From positions 1-44,483 of the forward strand of contig CAJUDJ010000014.1 in the NCBI GenBank assembly GCA_910584985.1: a stretch of DNA of 44,483 bases, in the 5' to 3' direction. The notes under the pieces were generated by a model. That model was not told where the DNA came from. It did no database searches and saw nothing but the letters and a program-made list of their open reading frames with translations. Shown in pieces: positions 24,036 to 31,681 of the stretch (position 1 is its first letter; each line of letters starts with the position of its first letter). This stretch comes from an uncultured Eubacterium sp. Its GTDB lineage: Bacteria; Bacillota; Clostridia; Oscillospirales; Acutalibacteraceae. A program made the position numbers and the translations under genes.

Positions 24036-25165
24036 GCGTAAACCTCCCCTGAAATTTTTTCTGCCTGGGCATCATACAGGCGGGCCCGTGCAGCCTCTGT
24101 TTCATCCTGCATTGTGATGGTATCCCAAACAATTTCTGCATTTTCGGCAATTCCGTTTACTTCAAGATACTTTCTGCCTATTTTTAAGAGCACAGGATCA
24201 AGTATTCTTCTGTAAGCCTCCAGCTCGGTTGTAAGTGCATCAGCCTGCTGGGCGCTCATCCGCTCTGTTGTTGACCAGCTGAAGCCGAACATATAAGGCG
24301 GAAGCCCTGTTTTCGCAATAATCTGTTCCAGAAGCTGCCTTACGGGCACCTCACTGTCAAGCACGGCACTGTCAGCCCCGATTACCTTAACGGAAACATC
24401 ACCCACTGCCACAAAATCCTTTACCGTGTCCTTGCTGCTCATCGCATCACGCCAGGCCTCCGCCATCTGCTCTGCCCGTTCCTTGGCACTGCCGTTATCC
24501 GCACCATCATTCTGCGGCTTGTATGTAACGGCATATCGCAAATTGCCTGCATGGCTCCAGTTTTCACCGATTGTGTTGTAAACGGTGAGCAGAATATCGG
24601 AAATAAACGGCAGACCTCTGAGCAGGCTTGTGCCGAGAATTTTTCCCGGCTCGGGATTTAAAGCGGAAAACAGAATCAGTTCCTGATTGGGAAGCCTTTC
24701 GTTTCCGTTATAGAATTCAACATCCAGATGATTGGCTGCTCTTTTAACTTCAAGTGCTTCCAGTTCACCGTTATAAAGTGCATAAAATCCATTGTCATCC
24801 GCAATCATTTCGCCCACTGCCGAACCGTATGTAAGCAAATCCGAAAGATAAGCCGAAACAAAGGCATAAATGCCGGTCTGATTTCCGCCCACATTAATAC
24901 GGTTGAAAAAAGAATTCATTTCATTGTCAAGTCCCGCATTGCCTGTTTCAAAACGAAAACCGCCGCAAAGCCTTATAATTTTGCAGATTGCCGTGTCAAT
25001 AACCGGCACGCTTTCACGCAGACTGCTGTAAATACGGTTGTTGAAGCTCATCGGAACACAGGTGTTCATCCGCCTGAAAGGGTGGGTTGAATACATACTT
25101 GTCTGCACGGCGGCAGCACCAGTTTCTGCTTTGCCTGCCTTTTTACTGCTGTGAAATAAACCCAA
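24032..25165 (-). CDS. Phage portal protein, probable TTG start
   Basis: The open frame extends to 25366, but that would overlap the terminase by almost 200 nt. I place the start at TTG 25165 (GLFHSSKK follows), giving 377 residues: AAAGGA lies 9 nt upstream and the start falls 4 nt after the terminase stop. Portal proteins commonly begin with MGLF-type sequence. The body carries portal signatures: a helical N-terminus, SAYLSDLLTYGSAVGEM, the SALNPEPGKILGTSLLRGL segment, the IGENWSHAGNL helix and C-terminal SWSTTERMSAQQADALTTELEAYRR. It forms the dodecameric ring through which DNA enters the prohead. No internal stop is seen. Confidence 0.82.
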   Translation of the reverse strand: MGLFHSSKKAGKAETGAAAVQTSMYSTHPFRRMNTCVPMSFNNRIYSSLRESVPVIDTAICKIIRLCGGFRFETGNAGLDNEMNSFFNRINVGGNQTGIYAFVSAYLSDLLTYGSAVGEMIADDNGFYALYNGELEALEVKRAANHLDVEFYNGNERLPNQELILFSALNPEPGKILGTSLLRGLPFISDILLTVYNTIGENWSHAGNLRYAVTYKPQNDGADNGSAKERAEQMAEAWRDAMSSKDTVKDFVAVGDVSVKVIGADSAVLDSEVPVRQLLEQIIAKTGLPPYMFGFSWSTTERMSAQQADALTTELEAYRRILDPVLLKIGRKYLEVNGIAENAEIVWDTITMQDETEAARARLYDAQAEKISGEVYA

Positions 25166-25169
25166 AATT

Positions 25170-26429
25170 TCACATCCTTTCCACTGCAACGGAAAATACA
25201 TTTTCGCTGCTTCTGCCGTATAATACGGTTGAAACAAAATAACGGATATCATCCATTGCATGATCGTTTTCTTTTCTGGGAGCATCTCTTTTAATACCGT
25301 TATCCCACCGGTAAACCGAAAATTCACGGATGGCATCCGTGCAGCAGGGACAAAAGAAGATTTCATTATTTTTCAGTGCCTGGCAAACACGGTTTATTCC
25401 CTTAAGCACATCGTTGTCTGCTTTAATAACCCTGTAATCCCCATGGCGTTTTATTACCTCAATAAAGCTTGCGGCAGACGGATCAATCACAACCGCCTCT
25501 ATTTTTCTTCCGCCTGCCAGCTTCCTCAGGCTTTCATAATATTCCTCATCCGTAAGCTGCATTCCCTTATCCCTGCTGCTGTGATAAAATTCATCTATGC
25601 GAAACCAGCCGTCCGCTGCCTTTCCCCACAGCCCGAGGGAAAAGGGATTGACTGTGCCGTAATCACAGGACAAATAAAAAAGAGAAAACTCCCCGCCGCT
25701 GCTTTGTTTAATATGCCGCACGCTGTCAAACATCGGATAAACAAGCCCGTCTGCAGCGGCCCATCTGCCGTTTATAAATCTTTCATAAAAAGCACCGCTG
25801 TAAAGGCTTTTATATCTGTTTATAACGGCAGGCGAAAGAGACGGATTATCCTCCATTCTGAAATGAAGATACAGCATATTTTTTGCATCCTTTTTTTTAA
25901 TCCATTCCGTATAAAACCAATGAAACGGATGCTCGGGATTGCAGTTAAACCAGAATTTTGCCTGTTCAAGCGAGCATCTTGCAAGCGCCTGTTCAACAAA
26001 GGAACGCGGCATAAGTGCTGCCTCGTCAAAAAGCACGCCGCCGAGGGTCATTCCCTGAATCAGCGAAGCAGAGGATTCATCCCTGCCGCCGAAAACATAA
26101 AATCTGTTTCTTACCCCGCACTTTTCAATTTCAATCATATTCCGGCTTATTTTATAATCGCAGCCGAAGCCAAGGGACATCAGAAAAGGAAGAAGCGGTG
26201 TTATAACATTTCTTCTGAGTGATGCGATTGTTTTGCCGCAGATGGCAAAGGAGGTATCGCAAAAGTGGTAAAACGCCCAGCTGATAAAGGAAAGACTCAT
26301 ACACAGTGTTTTGCCGGAGCGCACCGCTCCATCGCATATCACACCGTTTTTATCCTTATACGGGCTGGTTTCACACCACCAGGTAAGCACCGCGAGCTGC
26401 TTTTTTGAAAACGGAGCAAAGCTATTCAT
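25170..26429 (-). CDS. Terminase large subunit (DNA packaging ATPase/nuclease)
   Basis: A 419-residue PBSX-type terminase, starting at ATG 26429 with GGGGAAA upstream; an upstream in-frame start at 26477 is less likely because it overlaps the small subunit by 56 nt. The Walker A-like motif is GAVRSGKT (34-41), Walker B is VLFDEA (132-137), the coupling region is WFNCNPEHPFHW. The nuclease has Asp256 in SCDYGT, VVIDPSAASF and a C-terminal HAMDDIRY Asp. All key residues are present, so the enzyme could package DNA. It overlaps the small subunit by 8 nt. Confidence 0.9.
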   Translation of the reverse strand: MNSFAPFSKKQLAVLTWWCETSPYKDKNGVICDGAVRSGKTLCMSLSFISWAFYHFCDTSFAICGKTIASLRRNVITPLLPFLMSLGFGCDYKISRNMIEIEKCGVRNRFYVFGGRDESSASLIQGMTLGGVLFDEAALMPRSFVEQALARCSLEQAKFWFNCNPEHPFHWFYTEWIKKKDAKNMLYLHFRMEDNPSLSPAVINRYKSLYSGAFYERFINGRWAAADGLVYPMFDSVRHIKQSSGGEFSLFYLSCDYGTVNPFSLGLWGKAADGWFRIDEFYHSSRDKGMQLTDEEYYESLRKLAGGRKIEAVVIDPSAASFIEVIKRHGDYRVIKADNDVLKGINRVCQALKNNEIFFCPCCTDAIREFSVYRWDNGIKRDAPRKENDHAMDDIRYFVSTVLYGRSSENVFSVAVERM

Positions 26430-26754
26430 TGCTTTCCCCGCCGGCAGGGCCAAAAGCTCCTTTAGCCCCTTCTTCAAGTGCTTTGTAAAAGCTCAGCGGC
26501 TGAACCGGAGCATCATGTTCCGTGTCCCTTAATCTTTCAAGCGCTTTGATTCTGTCAAAAAACTTAATCTCCATCCCGCCGCCCTTTGGCCGCTTGATTT
26601 CACTTACGCAGAATAAATCAAGGTCCGGCAGCTTTTCCATAATTTCATTTTCATCCGCAAAAAGAAGAGTAACCGCATCTTTTATTTCCCCAAAGGCAAG
26701 GCGCCTTAAACCCTCGCGCACCTCTTCTTTTGCACTTTTCTTTTTTCGTCCCAT
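26422..26754 (-). CDS. Terminase small subunit-like protein
   Basis: A 110-residue protein in the first position of the module, starting MGRKKKSAKEEVREGLRRL. Its basic N-terminus and helices (FGEIKDAVTLLFADENEIMEKL, then KFFDRIKALERLRD) fit a short terminase small subunit, though the usual N-terminal helix-turn-helix is not clear. The KFFDRIKALERL pattern is typical for the C-terminal part of PBSX-type small subunits. It would choose the DNA to be packaged. GGGAG lies 6 nt before the ATG. It opens the operon. Confidence 0.7.
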   Translation of the reverse strand: MGRKKKSAKEEVREGLRRLAFGEIKDAVTLLFADENEIMEKLPDLDLFCVSEIKRPKGGGMEIKFFDRIKALERLRDTEHDAPVQPLSFYKALEEGAKGAFGPAGGESNE

Positions 26755-26952
26755 ATGTTCTCCCTGTGCGATTATTTGTGAAGAAAAAACTCTTCATTAA
26801 TACGGTGAACGGCAGAAAAATATAGTGTAAAACATAAATAAAACCATCTTTTTTTATGAAAATAAAATTTTTTATTCGGTTTCCGGCTATAAAAAAGCAG
26901 AAGAAAAAATGTATTTTCCTGCATAATCCTGTAAATTCGGGCAAATTATTTG
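26755..26952. other. Intergenic region between the phage operon start and the purA promoter
   Basis: About 200 nt of AT-rich sequence separates the divergent phage operon and purA. On the minus strand I find no pair of sigma-A boxes with proper spacing before the terminase gene; the best -10-like element (TATATT) has no -35. No gene or repeat is visible. Control of the phage operon is therefore not evident from sequence. Confidence 0.5.
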
Positions 26953-26981
26953 TTGACTTAATATCCGCGATATTATATAAT
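26953..26981 (+). promoter_or_regulatory. purA promoter
   Basis: TTGACT (26953-26958), 17 nt, TATAAT (26976-26981). Transcription would start near 26988, leaving a leader of about 93 nt. Confidence 0.8.
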
Positions 26982-26987
26982 AAATCA

Positions 26988-27040
26988 AGGCACGGGGGCT
27001 TATCGCATTTCCGAGCCTGTTTTGCTTTTTTTAAAGGCAG
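26988..27040 (+). promoter_or_regulatory. purA leader with alternative hairpins, possible attenuator
   Basis: AGGCACGG (26988-26995) can pair with CCGAGCCT (27011-27018) with one A-A mismatch, followed by GTTTTGC and a run of eight T: a terminator-like shape. The strand GCCT (27015-27018) can instead pair with AGGC (27035-27038), and GTTTTGC with GCAGAAAC, removing the first hairpin. This resembles a switchable leader, but it does not match the purine riboswitch core. Confidence 0.4.
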
Positions 27041-27080
27041 AAACCAACAGAATATTAAAAAATTATTAGGAGTATTCATT

Positions 27081-28361
27081 ATGGTTAGAGCAATCGTGGG
27101 TGCCAACTGGGGAGACGAGGGAAAAGGTAAAATTACCGATATGTTTGCCGCTGAGGCAGATATTGTTATCCGCTTTCAGGGCGGTGCCAATGCAGGCCAC
27201 ACAATTATTAATGAACACGGCAGATTTGCACTTCATCTTATGCCAAGCGGCGTTTGCAGTGAAAACACCACATGCATCATCGGAAACGGTGTGGCCCTTG
27301 ACATCAACAAGTTTATACACGAGCTTGAGGATATAAAAAAGGCAGGTCTGAATCCGAAGCTTCTTGTTTCCGAGCGCTGCCAGATTCTTATGCCCTACCA
27401 TATTCTTCTGGATGAATATGAAGAGGAAAGGCTCGGCAAAGCTGCTTTCGGTTCAACCAAAAGCGGCATAGCTCCGTTTTTCTCGGATAAATATGCAAAA
27501 ATCGGCATTCAGTTGAATGAACTGTTTGATGAAGAAACCCTGCGGGCTAAAATCAAGAACATCTGCACGCTTAAAAACCTCACTTTAAAATATGTTTATA
27601 ATAAACCTCTGCTTGATGAGGACGAGCTTTTTGCCGTTTGCATGGATTATAAGGAAAAAATTGCCCCGTTTGTATGCGACACACACACCTTTATTCAGAA
27701 TGCCATAAAAGACGGAAAGGAAATTCTGCTTGAGGGCCAGCTTGGCACACTTAAGGACCCTGATTTCGGAATTTATCCGATGGTTACCTCCTCCTCCACG
27801 CTTGCAGGCTACGGCTGTGTGGGTGCAGGCATTCCCGCAAATCAGATCAAAGATATTGTGGTTGTTACAAAGGCTTATTCCAGTGCAGTCGGTGCAGGTG
27901 AATTCGTTTCTGAAATTCTGGATGAAGCGGAAGCACAGGAACTTCGCATTCACGGCGGTGATAAGGGCGAATTCGGTGCCACAACAGGCAGACCGCGCCG
28001 TGTGGGCTGGTTTGACTGTGTTGCAACACGTTACGGCGTTGAATGCCAGGGCGCAACCCAGGTAGTTATGACGGCGCTTGACTGTCTGTCCTACCTTGAT
28101 GAAATAAAAATATGCACAGGCTATGAGCTTGACGGCGAAGTGATTGATTATTTCCCGACAACTCCTTTGCTTAAAAAGTGCAAACCTGTTCTGAAAACCA
28201 TGAAGGGCTGGCACTGTGATATAAAAGGCATACGGAATTACAATGAGCTTCCGAAGGAAACAAGGGATTATGTTGAATTCATTGAACAGCAGATCGGTTA
28301 CCCCATTACAATGGTTTCAAACGGCCCCGAAAGAGAAGCTATTATATACAGAAATAATTAA
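27081..28361 (+). CDS. purA: Adenylosuccinate synthetase
   Basis: A 426-residue PurA. The GTP-binding N-terminus is GANWGDEGKGK, with GGANAGHTI and the catalytic Asp and His in them; FGSTKSGIAPFFSDK, LLEGQLGT and the C-terminal GATTGRPRRVGWFD are all conserved. It joins IMP and aspartate with GTP to make adenylosuccinate, the first committed step to AMP. The start is ATG 27081 after TAGGAG; the open frame upstream to 26856 is leader sequence and is not translated by this evidence. It has its own promoter and terminator, divergent from the phage operon. Confidence 0.96.
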   Translation: MVRAIVGANWGDEGKGKITDMFAAEADIVIRFQGGANAGHTIINEHGRFALHLMPSGVCSENTTCIIGNGVALDINKFIHELEDIKKAGLNPKLLVSERCQILMPYHILLDEYEEERLGKAAFGSTKSGIAPFFSDKYAKIGIQLNELFDEETLRAKIKNICTLKNLTLKYVYNKPLLDEDELFAVCMDYKEKIAPFVCDTHTFIQNAIKDGKEILLEGQLGTLKDPDFGIYPMVTSSSTLAGYGCVGAGIPANQIKDIVVVTKAYSSAVGAGEFVSEILDEAEAQELRIHGGDKGEFGATTGRPRRVGWFDCVATRYGVECQGATQVVMTALDCLSYLDEIKICTGYELDGEVIDYFPTTPLLKKCKPVLKTMKGWHCDIKGIRNYNELPKETRDYVEFIEQQIGYPITMVSNGPEREAIIYRNN

Positions 28362-28370
28362 GGAACCGAA

Positions 28371-28404
28371 AAACCGCAGGAATTTCCCATTCCTGCGGTT
28401 TTTT
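28371..28404 (+). terminator. purA terminator
   Basis: AAACCGCAGGAAT (28371-28383) pairs with ATTCCTGCGGTTT (28389-28401), followed by more T. It starts 9 nt after the stop codon and is the strongest intrinsic terminator in this stretch. Confidence 0.9.
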
Positions 28405-28425
28405 GATTTTTATTCTGTGTTTCTA

Positions 28426-28454
28426 TTGATTTACCCTTTTCTTTACTGTATAAT
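28426..28454 (+). promoter_or_regulatory. Promoter of the DUF1846 gene
   Basis: TTGATT (28426-28431), 17 nt, TATAAT (28449-28454). Start of transcription near 28461. Confidence 0.8.
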
Positions 28455-28466
28455 ATGTAAGTACAG

Positions 28467-28503
28467 ACGGCTGCACATCGGTACAGCCGTTTTTCTTGTT
28501 TTC
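28467..28503 (+). terminator. Terminator-like hairpin inside the DUF1846 leader
   Basis: ACGGCTG (28467-28473) pairs with CAGCCGT (28484-28490), followed by TTTTCTTGTTTTC. It lies only about 6 nt after the likely transcription start, between promoter and gene, so it would end a transcript of about 35-40 nt unless something prevents it. Attenuator or tiny RNA; function unknown. Confidence 0.6.
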
Positions 28504-28552
28504 TTACGGAAAACAAGGCATATTATTATTTTTGGCAGGATGTAAAGAGGAA

Positions 28553-30013
28553 ATGTATAAAACAGGTTTTGACAACAATAAGTATTTAAAAATGCAATCT
28601 GAAAGAATTAAGGAGCGTATTTCGGAATTCGGCGGTAAGCTTTATCTTGAATTCGGCGGAAAATTGTTTGACGATTATCATGCTTCGCGTGTGCTTCCCG
28701 GCTTTGAGCCGGACAGTAAGCTTCAGATGCTGCTTCAGATTAAAGAACAGGCTGAAATTGTTATCGTAATCAGCACGGAGGATATTGTAAACAGCAAGCT
28801 TCGCGGAGATTTGGGAATAACCTATGATGTGGATGTGATTCGCCTGATTGATGCTTTCACGGAAAGAGGACTGTTTGTCGGAAGCGTTGTTTTAACAAAA
28901 TATGCACCGCATCCCAGAGTAAACGCCTTTGAAGAAAGGCTGAATCGGCTTGGATATCCGGTTTATCACCACTATGTTATAGAGGGCTACCCGTCCAATA
29001 TTTCACACATTGTGAGCGATGAAGGCTACGGTAAAAATGATTACATAAAAACAAACCGTTCCCTTGTTGTGATTACGGCTCCCGGCCCGGGCAGCGGCAA
29101 AATGGCCACCTGTCTTTCCCAGCTTTATCAGGAAAACAAGCGTGGCATTAAAGCAGGCTATGCAAAATTTGAAACCTTTCCGATATGGAATCTGCCGCTG
29201 AACCATCCGGTTAATGCGGCTTATGAAGCAGCCACGGCAGATTTGAACGATGTGAATATGATTGATCCGTGGCATCTTGCAGCTTACGGCGAAACCACGG
29301 TAAATTACAACAGGGATGTTGAAATCTTCCCTGTTTTAAGAGCAATGTTTGAGGAAATTTACGGCAGCTGCCCCTATAAATCACCAACGGATATGGGCGT
29401 TAATATGGCAGGAAACTGCATATTTGATGATAACGCTGTATGCGAAAGCGCAAAGCAGGAAATCATCAGAAGATATTTCACGGCACTGGATTCTGCCGTT
29501 AAGGGCTGCGGAAAAAGCAACGAAATCTACAAACTGGAGCTTCTGATGAAGCAGGCTGAAATCAGTGAGAAATCCAGAAAATGCGTGCTGCCTGCAAGAG
29601 AAATTGCTGAAAAAACAGCAGAACCTGCTGCAGCAATAGAGCTGAATGACGGCACGGTTATAACGGGGAAAACCTCACCGCTTCTGGGATGTGCATCGGC
29701 AATGCTTCTGAATGCGCTCAAACATCTGGCAGAACTTGATGATGAAATTCTGCTTATTGTGCCCGAGGTGATTATGCCGATACAGGAGCTTAAACTCAGG
29801 CACCTTGGCAACAAAAATCCAAGGCTGCATACAGACGAGGTGCTTCTTGCTCTTTCCATTTCTGCTGTGGGTGATAAAAACGCTTCACTTGCCATGCAGC
29901 AGATATGCAATCTCAGAAACTGCGAAATGCATTCATCCGTTATCCTTTCACCAACAGATGAAAACATCATAAAAAAGCTTGGTATTCGCCTTACCTGCGA
30001 TCCCAAGAAATAA
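28553..30013 (+). CDS. DUF1846 (UPF0371) family protein
   Basis: A 486-residue cytoplasmic protein of the DUF1846 family, which is conserved in Firmicutes with solved structures but no settled function. Recognised blocks: FGGKLFDDYHASRVLPGFEPD, RGDLGITYDVDVIRLID, KNDYIKTNRSLVVITAPGPGSGK (P-loop-like), FETFPIWNLPLNHPVN, YEAATADLNDVNMIDP and VNYNRDVEIFP. Length fits the family (about 490-500). The start is ATG 28553; the frame extends upstream to 28496 but there no binding site is seen. It precedes pyrG by 29 nt with no terminator, so co-transcription is likely. Confidence 0.92.
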   Translation: MYKTGFDNNKYLKMQSERIKERISEFGGKLYLEFGGKLFDDYHASRVLPGFEPDSKLQMLLQIKEQAEIVIVISTEDIVNSKLRGDLGITYDVDVIRLIDAFTERGLFVGSVVLTKYAPHPRVNAFEERLNRLGYPVYHHYVIEGYPSNISHIVSDEGYGKNDYIKTNRSLVVITAPGPGSGKMATCLSQLYQENKRGIKAGYAKFETFPIWNLPLNHPVNAAYEAATADLNDVNMIDPWHLAAYGETTVNYNRDVEIFPVLRAMFEEIYGSCPYKSPTDMGVNMAGNCIFDDNAVCESAKQEIIRRYFTALDSAVKGCGKSNEIYKLELLMKQAEISEKSRKCVLPAREIAEKTAEPAAAIELNDGTVITGKTSPLLGCASAMLLNALKHLAELDDEILLIVPEVIMPIQELKLRHLGNKNPRLHTDEVLLALSISAVGDKNASLAMQQICNLRNCEMHSSVILSPTDENIIKKLGIRLTCDPKK

Positions 30014-30042
30014 TAATTACAATTTAATAGGAGGGCAAAAAA

Positions 30043-31659
30043 ATGAACAGGAAAACAAAATACATTTTTGTTACAGGCGGCGTTGTAAGCGGACTGGGCA
30101 AGGGAATAACAGCGGCATCCCTTGGCAGGCTTCTTAAGGCAAGAGGTTTAAAGGTTACGGCGCAGAAGCTGGATCCGTATCTCAATGTTGATCCGGGCAC
30201 GATGAACCCTGTGCAACACGGCGAGGTTTTTGTTACGGATGACGGTGCCGAAACAGATCTTGATTTAGGCCATTATGAGCGCTTTATTGACGAATCGCTT
30301 TCTCAGAATTCCAATCTTACATCAGGAAGAGTTTTCTGGAAGGTTATAACGGACGAACGAAAGGGCGTTTACGGCGGGAAAACCGTTCAGATTATTCCGC
30401 ATGTAACAAATGAAATCAAGCGCTTTATTGCAAAAAATCAGGAAAATGAACCTGATGTCTGCTTTGTTGAAATCGGCGGCACAATCGGCGATATTGAAAG
30501 CCAGCCGTTTCTGGAAGCAATACGCCAGTTTTCTGTTGAGTACGGCAGAGAAAACTGCCTTTTTATTCATGTTACGCTTGTGCCCTATCTTGCAGCCTCC
30601 GATGAGCTGAAATCCAAGCCCACACAGCGCAGTGTAAAAGAGCTGCTTTCCATTGGCATACAGCCCGATATTATCGTATGCCGCACCGAGCACCCTCTTA
30701 CAGAGGATATTAAAGACAAAATCTCTCTTTTCTGCAATGTAGGCAAGGAATGCGTTATTGAAAACAACAATTGTGATATTCTGTATTCCGTACCAATGAT
30801 GCTTAAAAACGAAGGGCTGGACGAGGTGGTTGTCAATAAGCTTCACCTTGCCTGCAGCAGCCCCGATTTAACTGACTGGGAGCAAATGCTGAACGCTCTC
30901 AGAAACCCGAAGCAAACCGTGAAAATTGCAATGGTGGGCAAATATGTTGAGCTGCACGACAGCTATATTTCCGTAAATGAAGCCCTGAAGCACGGCGGAA
31001 TTGCAACCCATTCGGCAGTGGATATTCACTGGATAGATTCCGAAACCCTTGAAAATAATGCAGACCCCGATGAAATTCTGGGCACAATGGACGGAATACT
31101 TGTTCCCGGCGGCTTCGGCAGCCGAGGAATTGAGGGTAAAATCATTGCCGCAAATTATGCAAGAACACATGACATCCCCTTCCTTGGCATATGCCTTGGA
31201 ATGCAGATTGCTATTATTGAATTCGCAAGAAATGTGCTTGGTATGAAAAATGCCAATTCCGCTGAAATAAATCCCGAAACAGAGTATCCTGTTATAGACC
31301 TGATGCCGGAGCAGAAAACCGTTGAAGAAATGGGTGGCACAATGCGCCTTGGTAAATACCCTTGTGTGCTGAATCCGAAATCAAAAGCATTTGCACTTTA
31401 TAACGAATCCATGATTTATGAGCGCCACCGCCACCGCTATGAGGTAAACAATGATTACCGCACGGAGCTTGAAAAGGGCGGAATGATTTTTGCAGGCACA
31501 TCACCTGACAACCGCATTGTTGAAATGATTGAACTTCCCTGCCATCCTTGGTATATTGCCGGGCAGTTTCACCCCGAATTCAAAAGCAGGCCGAATAAGC
31601 CGCATCCGCTTTTCAGGGGCTTTGTAACGGCTGCCGCGGAGCATTTAAAAAATAAATAA
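30043..31659 (+). CDS. pyrG: CTP synthase
   Basis: A 538-residue CTP synthase. The amidoligase domain starts with FVTGGVVSGLGKGITAASLG (P-loop) and has EIGGTIGDIES. The C-terminal class I glutamine amidotransferase has the nucleophile Cys384 (GICLGMQ) and His in GQFHPEF near 515. It makes CTP from UTP, ATP and glutamine; it is normally regulated by GTP and CTP. GGAGGG lies 8-9 nt before the ATG. It follows the DUF1846 gene and is followed after 22 nt by the GH16 pseudogene. I saw no terminator after it. Confidence 0.97.
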   Translation: MNRKTKYIFVTGGVVSGLGKGITAASLGRLLKARGLKVTAQKLDPYLNVDPGTMNPVQHGEVFVTDDGAETDLDLGHYERFIDESLSQNSNLTSGRVFWKVITDERKGVYGGKTVQIIPHVTNEIKRFIAKNQENEPDVCFVEIGGTIGDIESQPFLEAIRQFSVEYGRENCLFIHVTLVPYLAASDELKSKPTQRSVKELLSIGIQPDIIVCRTEHPLTEDIKDKISLFCNVGKECVIENNNCDILYSVPMMLKNEGLDEVVVNKLHLACSSPDLTDWEQMLNALRNPKQTVKIAMVGKYVELHDSYISVNEALKHGGIATHSAVDIHWIDSETLENNADPDEILGTMDGILVPGGFGSRGIEGKIIAANYARTHDIPFLGICLGMQIAIIEFARNVLGMKNANSAEINPETEYPVIDLMPEQKTVEEMGGTMRLGKYPCVLNPKSKAFALYNESMIYERHRHRYEVNNDYRTELEKGGMIFAGTSPDNRIVEMIELPCHPWYIAGQFHPEFKSRPNKPHPLFRGFVTAAAEHLKNK

Positions 31660-31681
31660 TAGGATTTGATAAGGTTCATAA

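Larger units (their letters stand above)
16577..26754 (-). mobile_element. PBSX/skin-type phage structural module, apparently lacking tail sheath, tube, chaperone and tape measure
   Basis: A single minus-strand run of genes in the order small terminase, large terminase, portal, XkdF-like protease, major capsid, three connector/neck genes, a 33-residue ORF, LysM tail protein, hub, spike, gp25-like wedge, gpJ, gp48-like and fibre. Ten of the junctions overlap, two abut exactly and the longest gap is 35 nt. No frame is broken. Expected between the neck genes and the LysM gene are the sheath, tube, tail-assembly chaperones and tape measure, and all are missing. No integrase, repressor, replication gene, holin or endolysin is present within the module. 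It lies between coaX and purA. It may be a decayed prophage caught early, or a domesticated particle. I found no convincing att repeats. Confidence 0.85.

Noticed and set aside
25260..26222. 320-codon plus-strand ORF opposite the terminase.
   Set aside because: Antisense shadow; low-complexity Lys/Ile/Arg content and no family pattern.
16532..27040. AAAGGCAG at 16532-16539 and 27033-27040, which bracket the phage module and could be attachment sites.
   Set aside because: Eight bases only; the left copy is one arm of a terminator and the right lies in the purA leader. Chance is likely and no integrase gene exists.
26856..27080. N-terminal extension of PurA by 75 codons.
   Set aside because: Contains the promoter and leader hairpin; the ATG at 27081 has TAGGAG and matches the family start.
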